Shown here: positions 1 through 7,080 of the stretch, piece after piece
How positions within the stretch are numbered: position 1 is the stretch's first letter
How the letters are laid out: every line of letters begins with the position of its first letter
Source: JBGTNQ01 sp964646785
GTDB lineage: Bacteria; Patescibacteriota; Minisyncoccia; Phycocordibacterales; Zambryskibacteraceae
Assembly: GCA_964646785.1 (NCBI GenBank)
Contig: CAZYGU010000009.1
Coordinates: forward strand, 1 to 26,044
DNA: 26,044 bases
Reading direction: 5' to 3'
The notes under the pieces: generated by a model
Seen by the model: only the letters and a program-made list of their open reading frames with translations
Told to the model about the DNA's origin: nothing
The model's database searches: none
Position numbers and translations under genes: made by a program

Positions 1-10
1 TTAGTAATAT

Positions 11-37
11 AAAAACCCTCACTATGTGAGGGTTTTT
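11..37. terminator. Bidirectional hairpin terminator
   Basis: A perfect 12-bp inverted repeat (11-22 with 26-37) has a 3-nt loop, A-rich on the left and T-rich on the right, so it can act as an intrinsic terminator in both directions. On the minus strand it lies just after the stop codon of the DUF378 gene. Confidence 0.8.
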
Positions 38-63
38 ATATGTTGTTTTTAACAACTATTGTT

Positions 64-294
64 TTACATCTGCTGTCCTCCCATAGGAGCAGGACCTTTT
101 GTTTCGCAACACTTGCAGTTACTCTTATGAGTGAATACTTCAAGGATTGCTGCAAGACCAACAAGAACGTACACGATTTTCACCAACATTTCTGGTAAAC
201 CCCAGCCTCCAATTGCCCAACCAAATACCTCAAGAAGCCAGTTTAATCCTCCAACAATAAGGAGAACAAACGCAACCATATGTAATGTTTTCAT
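64..294 (-). CDS. DUF378 small membrane protein
   Basis: A 76-residue protein with two predicted membrane helices (about residues 4-22 and 34-53) and a short polar tail. The opening MKTLHMVAFVLLIVGGLNWL matches the DUF378 family, whose function is unknown; the tail holds a cysteine cluster (CKCC) that could bind a metal. An in-frame ORF runs upstream to 333, but the ATG at 294 is preferred because family members begin with this sequence and because the likely -10 box (324-329) would place the transcript start after the upstream ATGs. It is a single gene followed by a terminator. The family call rests on recalled sequence pattern; the start is inferred. Confidence 0.75.
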   Translation of the reverse strand: MKTLHMVAFVLLIVGGLNWLLEVFGWAIGGWGLPEMLVKIVYVLVGLAAILEVFTHKSNCKCCETKGPAPMGGQQM

Positions 295-323
295 GAAAAT
301 AACATTATTAATAATACTCATTA

Positions 324-352
324 AGTATATCAAAAGAGAACAAGTTCTTGAA
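324..352 (-). promoter_or_regulatory. Candidate promoter for the DUF378 gene
   Basis: On the minus strand TTCAAG (347-352) is followed after 17 nt by TATACT (324-329). This would give a leader of about 23 nt before the ATG at 294. The -35 match is poor, the -10 match is good. Confidence 0.4.
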
Positions 353-421
353 TAGATGAGTGATACCGTAAGCGAAATCTTGATGAGACGCCCATATATT
401 GCTACAGTTCACAGTGTTATT

Positions 422-522
422 GAAAACTCCAGAGTCCACCCTTAGCTCAGTTGGTTAGAGCACAGAGCTTATACCTCTGCGGTCCTTGGTTCGAATCCAA
501 GAGGGTGGACCCTGGAGTTTTC
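422..522 (+). repeat. Inverted repeat bracketing tRNA-Ile
   Basis: GAAAACTCCAG at 422-432 is the exact reverse complement of CTGGAGTTTTC at 512-522. G434-C510 and T435-A509 can also pair, leaving one A433/C511 mismatch between this helix and the acceptor stem. The precursor tRNA would thus end in one nearly continuous helix of about 20 bp that includes the discriminator base. Confidence 0.75.
436..509 (+). tRNA. tRNA-Ile (anticodon UAU)
   Basis: A full cloverleaf can be drawn: acceptor 436-442/502-508, D stem 445-448/458-461, anticodon stem 463-467/475-479, T stem 485-489/497-501 with loop TTCGAAT, and discriminator A509. The anticodon loop CTTATAC gives anticodon UAU, which reads AUA as isoleucine. 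Most bacteria read AUA with a CAU tRNA modified to lysidine by TilS; a UAU tRNA-Ile is rare. CCA is not encoded. The gene lies inside a perfect 11-bp inverted repeat (422-432 and 512-522), so leader and trailer of the precursor can pair and extend the acceptor helix. Confidence 0.9.
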
Positions 523-635
523 TTGTGTCTACTTTATTCACACTCTTAATATTTTTAGAAAATTCCAGTATTCAAGATGATATACTTTAGAAGTATATGT
601 GTCTGTGTACTATTACCATTTAGTTTTATTGATGT

Positions 636-2046
636 ATGAATTATTACTATCGTCTTCTTGCTGCATGTGTCATCACATTATTTGTGTTAATTCCTGCAGA
701 TAGTCAGCTTCTTGCAGTTGCTAATTGTCAGCCGTTGATCACTACTCGACTTGCACAGGGTTCTCGAGGGCAAGAAGTTGTTAATTTACAAAATTTCCTT
801 ATAAACCAAGGGTTTTTAACTCAGGGAAATGCAAGTGGTTACTTTGGCCGCATGACACTTGCAGCACTGAAGACGTTTCAATCTCAATATAATATTGTTT
901 CTTCAGGTACTGCTAATACCACTGGGTATGGCGCTGTTGGTCCAAAGACTCGCGATGTAATAAACACTATGAATTGCGGTGGTGCGTCTCAGGTATCATC
1001 TGGTATGACTACGTCTTCATCTCTTTCCACTACAAATGCAAATAATTCAACAAGTAAATACGCACGCTTGACTGTAAATGGATCACATCAACCATCAGCA
1101 GTTGTTGCGGGGAGCGCGGTAAACCTTACATGGGATGTTAGTCCTTCGACAATGAGTTGCAGTGCATTTGCAACACCAAGCGATAGTACTCCGTGGGGAA
1201 CAGGTACGGCTGGAGTTGTTCCTGTGAGTGGTTCACAGGTTATGCATCCACAAGTAAAAACAAATTATATTATTTCTTGTGTAGATTCTCTTACTTCTAG
1301 TGGGGTGTATGACACAGTAACAGTAGATGTAACCGCAGGTAATCTCTCTGCTGCTATGATGAGCTCAAGTAATGTATCTAGTAATACCGTAGCAAGTGGT
1401 GTTACGGTTGAACTAAAAGCAGACGGGAAAGACGTTACATCTCTCGTTCAGTATGGATGGGCATCAACACTAACTTGGAATGTATTTCCAGCAGCTACTG
1501 CGGTTACTTCATGTACAGGGTCCGGTTCAGGATTAGGAGTAAAAGATGTTGATGCAACAAACTGGAATAAAACGCAAGGAAGATATGGAGTGCTTAGTGT
1601 CTGGCCAGCAGCAGCAACGACATATAAAATTACTTGCTTACTTAGTGATGGTCAGCAAGTTTCTGATACCGTGACTGTAGATGTTGCTACAGCAAATGGG
1701 CAATATGGTGGAGCATTGTTCACTAGTTATCAAGCTCCTACTGTTACGTTAAGTGCGCTTACTACTGGTACAAATGCATGGAAGCTTGAAGTAACGTTTA
1801 CTGGCGCCGATTCTTGTACAAGAAATAAAAATGGGGTTTTTTATTCAAATTATTTTACTGGAGGATCTAATTCATCACAAACTTCGCAGTTCACATCCAA
1901 TATAGAAAATCTACCGTACACAGTTTCAATTACTTGTACTGGTCCGGGAGGGACTACCACTTCAGCTCCGGTAACTATTGCTGTATTACCCCCAACTATC
2001 GACCTTAATGTAAACGGAAACCAAGGACCAATTTCAGCAACAGCAG
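636..2046 (+). CDS. Surface protein with peptidoglycan-binding and Ig-like domains (5' part, up to N gap)
   Basis: N-terminal 470 residues of a large secreted protein. Residues 1-28 look like a signal peptide. Residues about 35-112 form a PG_binding_1 repeat domain (GSRGQEVVNLQNFL, then YFGRMTLAALKTFQ, then GAVGPKTRDVI), which should bind cell-wall peptidoglycan. A Ser/Thr/Asn-rich linker (about 115-142) follows, then three Ig-like beta modules (about 145-232, 255-350, 367-450), each with a tryptophan or hydrophobic core strand and a cysteine pair likely to form a disulfide. The frame is open to the 100-N gap and resumes in 2147-4053; the repeat around the gap predicts one continuous gene of about 1160 codons. 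Its role is probably cell-surface structure or adhesion; this is inferred from architecture only. Confidence 0.85.
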
Positions 2047-2492
2047 NNNNNNNNNNNNNNNNNNNNNNNNNNNNNNNNNNNNNNNNNNNNNNNNNNNNNN
2101 NNNNNNNNNNNNNNNNNNNNNNNNNNNNNNNNNNNNNNNNNNNNNNGTACTGACTCTCAAGGAAGAACTGCAACAGACAGCATTACTGTGAATGTTGGAA
2201 ACAACCAATCTGGTGGTCCAACTATCGACCTTAATGTAAACGGAAACCAAGGACCAATTTCAGCAACAGCAGGTTCAGCTGTATATCTTGATTGGAACGG
2301 TACAGCAACAACAAATGTTGCTATTCCTTGTACAACGGTTAGTACCCCTGCAAGTGCTTGGTCAATTGCACGACCGCTTGTTGGAATTGATGTTCCTGTG
2401 TATCCAACTGCGGCAACAACTGTGTATTCGATCACCTGTACTGACTCTCAAGGAAGAACTGCAACAGACAGCATTACTGTGAATGTTGGAAA
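1992..2492 (+). repeat. Near-identical tandem repeat of an Ig-like module (291-bp unit)
   Basis: The 55 nt at 1992-2046 before the gap equal 2218-2272 after it, and the 55 nt at 2147-2201 equal 2438-2492. The post-gap copies give a period of 291 bp (97 codons). The gap therefore lies within the first copy, and the missing part corresponds to 2273-2437 of the second copy, that is 165 bp. The exact DNA identity points to a recent in-frame duplication. Confidence 0.9.
2047..2146. other. Assembly gap of 100 N
   Basis: Exactly 100 undetermined bases. The flanking repeat indicates 165 bp are missing if the two copies are the same length, or 165 plus a multiple of 291 if more copies were collapsed. 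The placeholder length creates an apparent frameshift that is very likely not real. Confidence 0.95.
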
Positions 2493-4053
2493 TCAAAGTA
2501 CTAACGAAGTACAAATTAGTCTTGGTGCATGGACAAATAATGGTTCAACATTCGTTCCTCTTACAGATGGTCAATCAATTCCAAATTATGATGCAAATAC
2601 AAACGTTTCGGTTTCCTCTCTTCAGGTGTCGTGGATAGCCAATGGAAGTTACAATAGTGGTTCAACTGTGTGTACCCTTACTTCAAGTCCAAATGTATTT
2701 GCTGGTAGAACATTACCAACTGTTACTTCTGCAGCGGTAACGTTCAATCCGCCAGTTGGTCAAGCTGTTACGTATACAGTAACATGTCAACGTTCAGATG
2801 GTGTGTCACAAAGTGATTCAAAAACAGTGACACTTGCCCAACAGCAGTCCCAACAACCATCAAGTTTCTTTAAGGTTGGTGATAGAGTGTACGTAAAGGG
2901 TGCAAATGTAAATGCACGACCAAATCCAACAATAACAAGTACTCCGGCAGCACTTCATCTCATTGATGACCTCGGTACAATAACTGCCGGTCCAATAGTT
3001 GCAGACGGATATACTTGGTGGAATGTTGATTACATTATTGGTACTGATGGTTGGACTGTAGAGAATTATCTTGGACTTGGGGCAGTTTCACTAAATCCAG
3101 TTTCAAAGATCTTCTACTTTAATGCATCACCAGCCACCATTACGAATGGTCAAACAACAACACTTTCGTGGTACGCAAATGCAACAAATTGCGGAGTGTT
3201 TCAAAATGCTTCTGATAACACCGCTATTGGTGGAGGATATTTGCCTGGTGTTGCAAGTGTTCAAAATCCTGGTGTGACAAGTATGACAGTTTCACCATCA
3301 GCAACATGGACATACACACTAAAATGTTATAAAGACTTCGGTAGTTACTCACAGGGAAGTCCAACTGTTTCTCAACCAATTACAGTTACAGTAAATGAAG
3401 GAGCTGCTCCAGTTATTTATTCATTTACAGCAACTCCTGTTGGGTCTGCACCAATAAGAACAATTAATCTTTCTTGGTCAACAGATGCAACAAGTTGTCG
3501 TGTTGAACAACAAACTGATAGTCTGGGAGGAAATATGCAAGTTACAGGAGTTTCTCAGGTAATTCAAAATGGTGGTGCAAGTGGTTCACTTCAAGTTAGT
3601 CCAAAGTCTTCAGGTGTATTTATTCTTGTTTGTCAAAAAAACAGAAAGAGTGCTGTGAAATCACTTCCAGTGACTGCAGAATATACAAATAATGACCCAA
3701 CAACTCTTGCACTCCGTAGTGAATTATCTAATCCATCAAACAACCCTGTAACTGTTGATATAAAAATGAATAATTCTAGTGGTGTAAACGGAGTTGTCCC
3801 ACTTAATGGTGCTCCATTGACAGTTGACTGGTCATCAAATAACGCAACGACATGTTATACCTCAGAACCAAACATGTCTGGTCTAACAAGTCCGGGATCT
3901 ATGAATAGTATTCAAACTCCATCAATTTATCCAAGACTTGAATTGCCATTCACTTATACAGTTACGTGTCGAGGAAGAGTTGGGCCATATGTTGAAGGTC
4001 AGTTCTATTATGTTTCCGCGAGCGACACACTTACTGCTCGAGTCGGCCAATAA
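2147..4053 (+). CDS. Surface protein with Ig-like repeats and SH3-like domain (3' part, after N gap)
   Basis: Carboxy-terminal 635 residues of the protein begun at 636. It starts with the end of one 97-residue repeat and then a full second copy (2218-2492). A further Ig-like module follows, then a bacterial SH3-like domain at about 2869-3078 (VGDRVYVKGANVNARPNP to GWTVENYLG), a fold common in wall-binding proteins. Three more Ig-like modules come after (about 3106-3400, 3406-3690, 3700-4050), with repeated LSW/VDW strands and paired cysteines. No transmembrane anchor or sorting signal is visible at the C-terminus, so attachment would rest on the peptidoglycan-binding and SH3-like domains. A gene caller might start this part at the ATG at 2188, but continuity with the upstream ORF is better supported. 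Confidence 0.85.
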
Positions 4054-4060
4054 ATGCTTG

Positions 4061-4096
4061 ATACAAAAAACAGCGCAAGGGCGCTGTTTTTTGTAT
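4061..4096. terminator. Bidirectional terminator between surface-protein gene and recG
   Basis: A perfect 16-bp stem (4061-4076 with 4081-4096) with an AAGG loop, GC-rich core and A/T-rich arms, placed between two convergent genes so that it can end both transcripts. Confidence 0.9.
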
Positions 4097-4103
4097 TTTA
4101 TTT

Positions 4104-6263
4104 TTATTCAAAATGAATTGTTTCTTGGTCCGATTCAATACGTGTTTTTAAGAGTGGATATTGAGTTAAGGTAGGATCATTGTGAATGATAGTTTTGGCT
4201 TCTTCACGAGCAGCTTCTACCATCTTAATATTTTTTATAGCGTCCATGGCTAGATCGGTAACACCCCATTGTTTTCCACTGTAGAGTTCTCCAGAGCCAC
4301 GTTGTTGTAAATCGAGTTCAGCGAGATCAAAACCGTTTGCTGCTTTTTTGAGAGCAAGTAATCTTTCCATTGATTTTTCTCCTTTTGATTCTGAAAATAC
4401 AAAACAGTATGGCTGATGTGTTCCACGGAGTACTCTTCCTCGGAGTTGATGAAGTTGAGCAAGTCCAAATCGCTCACCACCTTCGATGATAATATTCGTT
4501 GCATTTGGGACGTTCACTCCCACCTCAACAACAGATGTTGCAACAAGGATATGAATGAGTCCATCTTTAAATGCGTTCATAACCTTTTCTTTTGTTACTG
4601 GAGTCATTTTGCTATGGAGAATATCGATAGTGTATCCAGGGAAAATATCTTTCTTTAGTCGCTTAGCTTCCTCGGTCACTGATTTTGCTAGGAGAGATCC
4701 CTCCTTATCTGGATCAGGTTCATTGATACGAGGACATATCACATAAGCTTGTCTACCATTTTTTAATTCAGATCGGATATGTTCATAAACACTGTCACGT
4801 TTTCCTGGTAATACAATATCAGTAATGATTTGTTTTCTTCCAACAGGCATCTCATCAAGAAGTGAAAGGTCGAGATCTCCATATAATGTGAGTGCGAGTG
4901 TCCTTGGAATAGGTGTCGCGGTCATAGAAAGAAGGTGAGGGGTGATACCTTCTTTTTCTGCGAGTGCTTTTCTTTGGTTAACACCAAACCGATGTTGCTC
5001 GTCGATGATTACGAGAGCAAGGTTTTTAAACTTTACTGATTTTTGGATTAACGCATGGGTACCTATAAGGATTGGAATCTCACCATTCGCAACCCACTTT
5101 AAGAGTTGAGAGCGAGAAATATCTGTCCATCCTTTAGGATCCACTTTTGAAGGGAACTTTCGGCAACCACTTCCTGTAATAAGGCCAATGTTGATTCCTG
5201 TATGGGTAAAGTATTGGATGAATGATTCGAAATGTTGTTTGGCAAGGATTTCGGTGGGAACCATATACGCAACTTCAAGGTTTCCAAACGTCTGGCCTTT
5301 GGGCCTGGTTGTTATCGCAGCAAATGCCGCTACAGCTGCCACTGCGGTTTTTCCACTTCCCACATCACCCTCAAGCAGACGAGACATTGGGTGACCGCTC
5401 TGAAAATTATTGAGTATTTGATCAATAGTTTTTCTTTGAGCGCCTGTTAAAGGAAAAGGGAATCGACTCTCAAAATTTTTGAGTGTTTCTTCGTTTGGAC
5501 TAATTTCAAAACTTTTCTCTTGTTGCCATTGTGCTCGAAGTTGCTGTTTTGTAAGTTGAATAAAAAATATTTCTTCAAATGCAAATCGCTTGCGTGCAGA
5601 AAGTGCGTCAGCTTCTTTGTGTGGAGTGTGGATCCAAATAAGTGAAGTTCGAAGATTTGGAAGGTTGTATGTTTTTAGTATATGCTCTGGAATAGGGTCA
5701 ATAAGTGTGTCGAGTAATCCAGAAGTAAATATTTTTTGAAGAGCATGATACATCCAGTTTGATGTAATACCTTTCGTTTCTGGATACACTGGGTACAAAG
5801 TATGCGACTCATCAAGTGTTTCGTTCCATAGCGAGTTTCCAACAGCAAGGGGTATATCTGTTACAGTCTCAATTTTTGGGTTCGACATATAGAGCTCTCC
5901 TTTTCTCTCTGAAACCTTTCCCTCAGCTCGAACCAAAGCTCCTTCAGATATCATTTTTGCAAGATATGCCTGATGAAACCATATAATTTTTATTTTTCCT
6001 GATTCATCAGTAATAGTACCTTCACCCATCGGGATTTTTTTTCGAAAAGCTTTGCTTGTCTTGAGTCCTGTTATCTTTCCAAAAATAACAGCTGTATCTC
6101 CTTTTCCTAAGGATCCAATATTCATTTTTGAAGCGGTGTCTCCATATCGAGTAGGGAAGTGATACAGAAGGTCTCTTACACGGATAATGCCGAGTTTCTT
6201 TAAGGCTTTTTCTTGGAGAGGAAGCACGCGAACAGCATCTTTTAGAGGAGTATTCAGAGTCAT
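4104..6263 (-). CDS. recG: ATP-dependent DNA helicase RecG
   Basis: A 719-residue superfamily 2 helicase that remodels stalled replication forks and branched recombination intermediates. An N-terminal wedge/OB region (about 50-150) precedes the helicase core: Walker A GDVGSGKT at about 299-306, DEQH box at 421-424, SMTAT motif III at 446-450, and motif VI QLRGRVLRG at about 606-614. In the motif VI consensus (QxxGRxGR) the second glycine is here leucine (L612), which is unusual. The length is close to that of other RecG proteins. The ATG at 6263 follows a TACAAT box by 9 nt, fitting a leaderless message. It is a single minus-strand gene, convergent with the surface-protein gene. Confidence 0.95.
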   Translation of the reverse strand: MTLNTPLKDAVRVLPLQEKALKKLGIIRVRDLLYHFPTRYGDTASKMNIGSLGKGDTAVIFGKITGLKTSKAFRKKIPMGEGTITDESGKIKIIWFHQAYLAKMISEGALVRAEGKVSERKGELYMSNPKIETVTDIPLAVGNSLWNETLDESHTLYPVYPETKGITSNWMYHALQKIFTSGLLDTLIDPIPEHILKTYNLPNLRTSLIWIHTPHKEADALSARKRFAFEEIFFIQLTKQQLRAQWQQEKSFEISPNEETLKNFESRFPFPLTGAQRKTIDQILNNFQSGHPMSRLLEGDVGSGKTAVAAVAAFAAITTRPKGQTFGNLEVAYMVPTEILAKQHFESFIQYFTHTGINIGLITGSGCRKFPSKVDPKGWTDISRSQLLKWVANGEIPILIGTHALIQKSVKFKNLALVIIDEQHRFGVNQRKALAEKEGITPHLLSMTATPIPRTLALTLYGDLDLSLLDEMPVGRKQIITDIVLPGKRDSVYEHIRSELKNGRQAYVICPRINEPDPDKEGSLLAKSVTEEAKRLKKDIFPGYTIDILHSKMTPVTKEKVMNAFKDGLIHILVATSVVEVGVNVPNATNIIIEGGERFGLAQLHQLRGRVLRGTHQPYCFVFSESKGEKSMERLLALKKAANGFDLAELDLQQRGSGELYSGKQWGVTDLAMDAIKNIKMVEAAREEAKTIIHNDPTLTQYPLLKTRIESDQETIHFE

Positions 6264-6272
6264 AATCTGTTT

Positions 6273-6278
6273 ATTGTA
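6273..6278 (-). promoter_or_regulatory. -10 box of recG
   Basis: TACAAT on the minus strand ends 9 nt before the recG ATG, so transcription would start at or within a few bases of the start codon. No good -35 hexamer was found. Confidence 0.45.
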
Positions 6279-6280
6279 AC

Positions 6281-6310
6281 AAACATCCCAACCTTTTGAT
6301 TGAGATGTTT
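6281..6310 (-). terminator. Possible terminator of tRNA-Ser(GCU)
   Basis: On the minus strand an 11-bp stem with one wobble pair (6300-6310 with 6281-6291) and an 8-nt loop lies after the tRNA-Ser gene and just before the recG -10 box. The trailing T-run is weak (TTTGTTAC), so this is tentative. Confidence 0.35.
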
Positions 6311-6334
6311 AAATAAGATACTCAACTTTCGATT

Positions 6335-6426
6335 TGGCGGAGACGGAGGGATTCGAACCCTCGAGAGGTTTTAAAGCCCCTGCCTCTTTAGCAAAGAGGT
6401 ACGTTAGACCACTCTGACACGTCTCC
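6335..6426 (-). tRNA. tRNA-Ser (anticodon GCU), CCA encoded
   Basis: Class II tRNA on the minus strand: acceptor GGAGACG/CGTCTCC, anticodon stem CCTCT/AGAGG around loop TTGCTAA (anticodon GCU), long variable arm, T stem GAGGG/CCCTC with loop TTCGAAT, discriminator G and an encoded CCA at 6335-6337, which the other tRNAs here lack. The D stem is poorly paired: positions 10-12 (TCA) do not complement the expected 3' strand (CGT). It should read AGC and AGU. A second tRNA-Ser with anticodon ACU lies 161 bp away in divergent orientation. Confidence 0.88.
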
Positions 6427-6453
6427 ATTATTTTTCAGCTTGACCACTTTGGG

Positions 6454-6538
6454 TTATTGATATGTGGTTCCACCTTCTCTAGTACAGTCTAACGACCGTC
6501 TAGATTTCTCACTCTAACACAGGAAGCTCTATCAATAA
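6454..6538. ncRNA. Candidate structured element between the tRNA-Ser genes
   Basis: TTATTGATA at 6454-6462 pairs perfectly with TATCAATAA at 6530-6538. Inside, 6463-6469 can pair with 6516-6521 (one bulge), and an 11-bp hairpin (TCTAG + ACAGTC at 6478-6489 with GACCGT + CTAGA at 6494-6504; one bulged T, loop TAAC) forms the core. It could be a small RNA, a decayed tRNA-like gene, or chance structure. The strand is undetermined and no family is recognised. Confidence 0.3.
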
Positions 6539-6566
6539 ATGCTCTCGCAAATTTTCTAAAATCTAT

Positions 6567-6572
6567 TATAGT
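6567..6572 (+). promoter_or_regulatory. -10 box of tRNA-Ser(ACU)
   Basis: TATAGT lies 15 nt before the mature 5' end of the tRNA, overlapping a TATTAT. No convincing -35 hexamer was found. Confidence 0.3.
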
Positions 6573-6587
6573 AGTCAAACATCAACT

Positions 6588-6674
6588 GGAGGGTTGGATG
6601 AGTGGTTTAAATCAACAGTTTACTAAACTGTCGTCTCTTAATTGGGACCGTGAGTTCGAATCTCACACCCTCCG
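6588..6674 (+). tRNA. tRNA-Ser-like, anticodon ACU
   Basis: A well-formed class II tRNA: acceptor GGAGGGT (6588-6594) with ACCCTCC (6667-6673), 3-bp D stem GAT/ATC as usual for serine tRNAs, anticodon stem ACAGT/ACTGT (6615-6619/6627-6631), variable arm GTCTC/GGGAC, T stem GTGAG/CTCAC with loop TTCGAAT, discriminator G. The loop TTACTAA gives anticodon ACU, complementary to the serine codon AGU. Bacterial tRNA-Ser for AGY normally carries GCU, so A34 is highly unusual. The long variable arm and discriminator G support serine identity. A terminator follows directly. Confidence 0.85.
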
Positions 6675-6680
6675 CAAATA

Positions 6681-6718
6681 AAAACACCTAACGTTGATAA
6701 TCAATCGTTAGGTGTTTT
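6681..6718. terminator. Terminator after tRNA-Ser(ACU), also usable by the zinc-ribbon gene
   Basis: A 13-bp stem (6681-6693 with 6706-6718), extended inside by a further 5-bp helix, with A- and T-rich arms. It lies directly after the tRNA on the plus strand and touches the stop codon of the convergent minus-strand gene. Confidence 0.85.
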
Positions 6719-7013
6719 ACTTTATCAACTGAAGGTAGGGGGGCTTGCTTTTAATTAGCCGAAGGTGCTTTTTCTTTTTCGATCGGTTTAGTTTTTTGAC
6801 CTTCTTTTTGCTACCAATAACTTTAGGAAACTTGTCATGCCACTTTCCTCCGTATTTCGTTGGTGACCCGTCGAGATAGTGGGTTGGTGTGCATTCTGAA
6901 CAGAGGGCTTTTCCGTTTTTTGATGCATCTGACCACTGAAGTATTTTTCGTCCCCAGTAGGTTCCGAGTGCGGAGTTTTCTATCGCTCCACAGATATCAC
7001 AGAGAAAGATCAT
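6717..7013 (-). CDS. Small zinc-ribbon-like protein with basic tail, function unknown
   Basis: 98 residues. Two CxxC pairs (C5/C8 and C38/C41) make a likely structural zinc site. After a G-rich stretch (YGGKWHDKFPK) the last 35 residues are very rich in Lys and Arg (KKKVKKLNRSKKKKHLRL), which suggests nucleic-acid or ribosome contact, though this is inference only. It has its own promoter (7042-7070) with a leader of about 22 nt, so it is transcribed separately from the upstream ComF-family gene on the same strand, although read-through is possible as no terminator lies between them. I do not recognise a named family. Confidence 0.7.
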   Translation of the reverse strand: MIFLCDICGAIENSALGTYWGRKILQWSDASKNGKALCSECTPTHYLDGSPTKYGGKWHDKFPKVIGSKKKVKKLNRSKKKKHLRLIKSKPPYLQLIK

Positions 7014-7041
7014 ATACCCTCACAGAGTAAGTTCTTTCTTG

Positions 7042-7070
7042 AATATACAGACTTTTTACTTCAAGTGCAA
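7042..7070 (-). promoter_or_regulatory. Promoter of the zinc-ribbon gene
   Basis: TTGCAC (7065-7070) and TATATT (7042-7047) on the minus strand with an exact 17-nt spacer, a good match to the housekeeping sigma-factor consensus. Confidence 0.6.
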
Positions 7071-7080
7071 AATAGAAGTA

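Noticed and set aside
131..355. Plus-strand ORF of 74 codons
   Set aside because: It is antisense to the DUF378 gene, has no promoter or family pattern and runs into the promoter of that gene.
2047..2188. Apparent frameshift splitting the surface protein into two genes
   Set aside because: The frame change is caused by the placeholder of 100 N; the repeat predicts 165 bp, which restores one frame.
6427..6587. A third tRNA between the two tRNA-Ser genes
   Set aside because: The segment forms helices, but no cloverleaf with acceptor, T arm and seven-base anticodon loop could be drawn on either strand.
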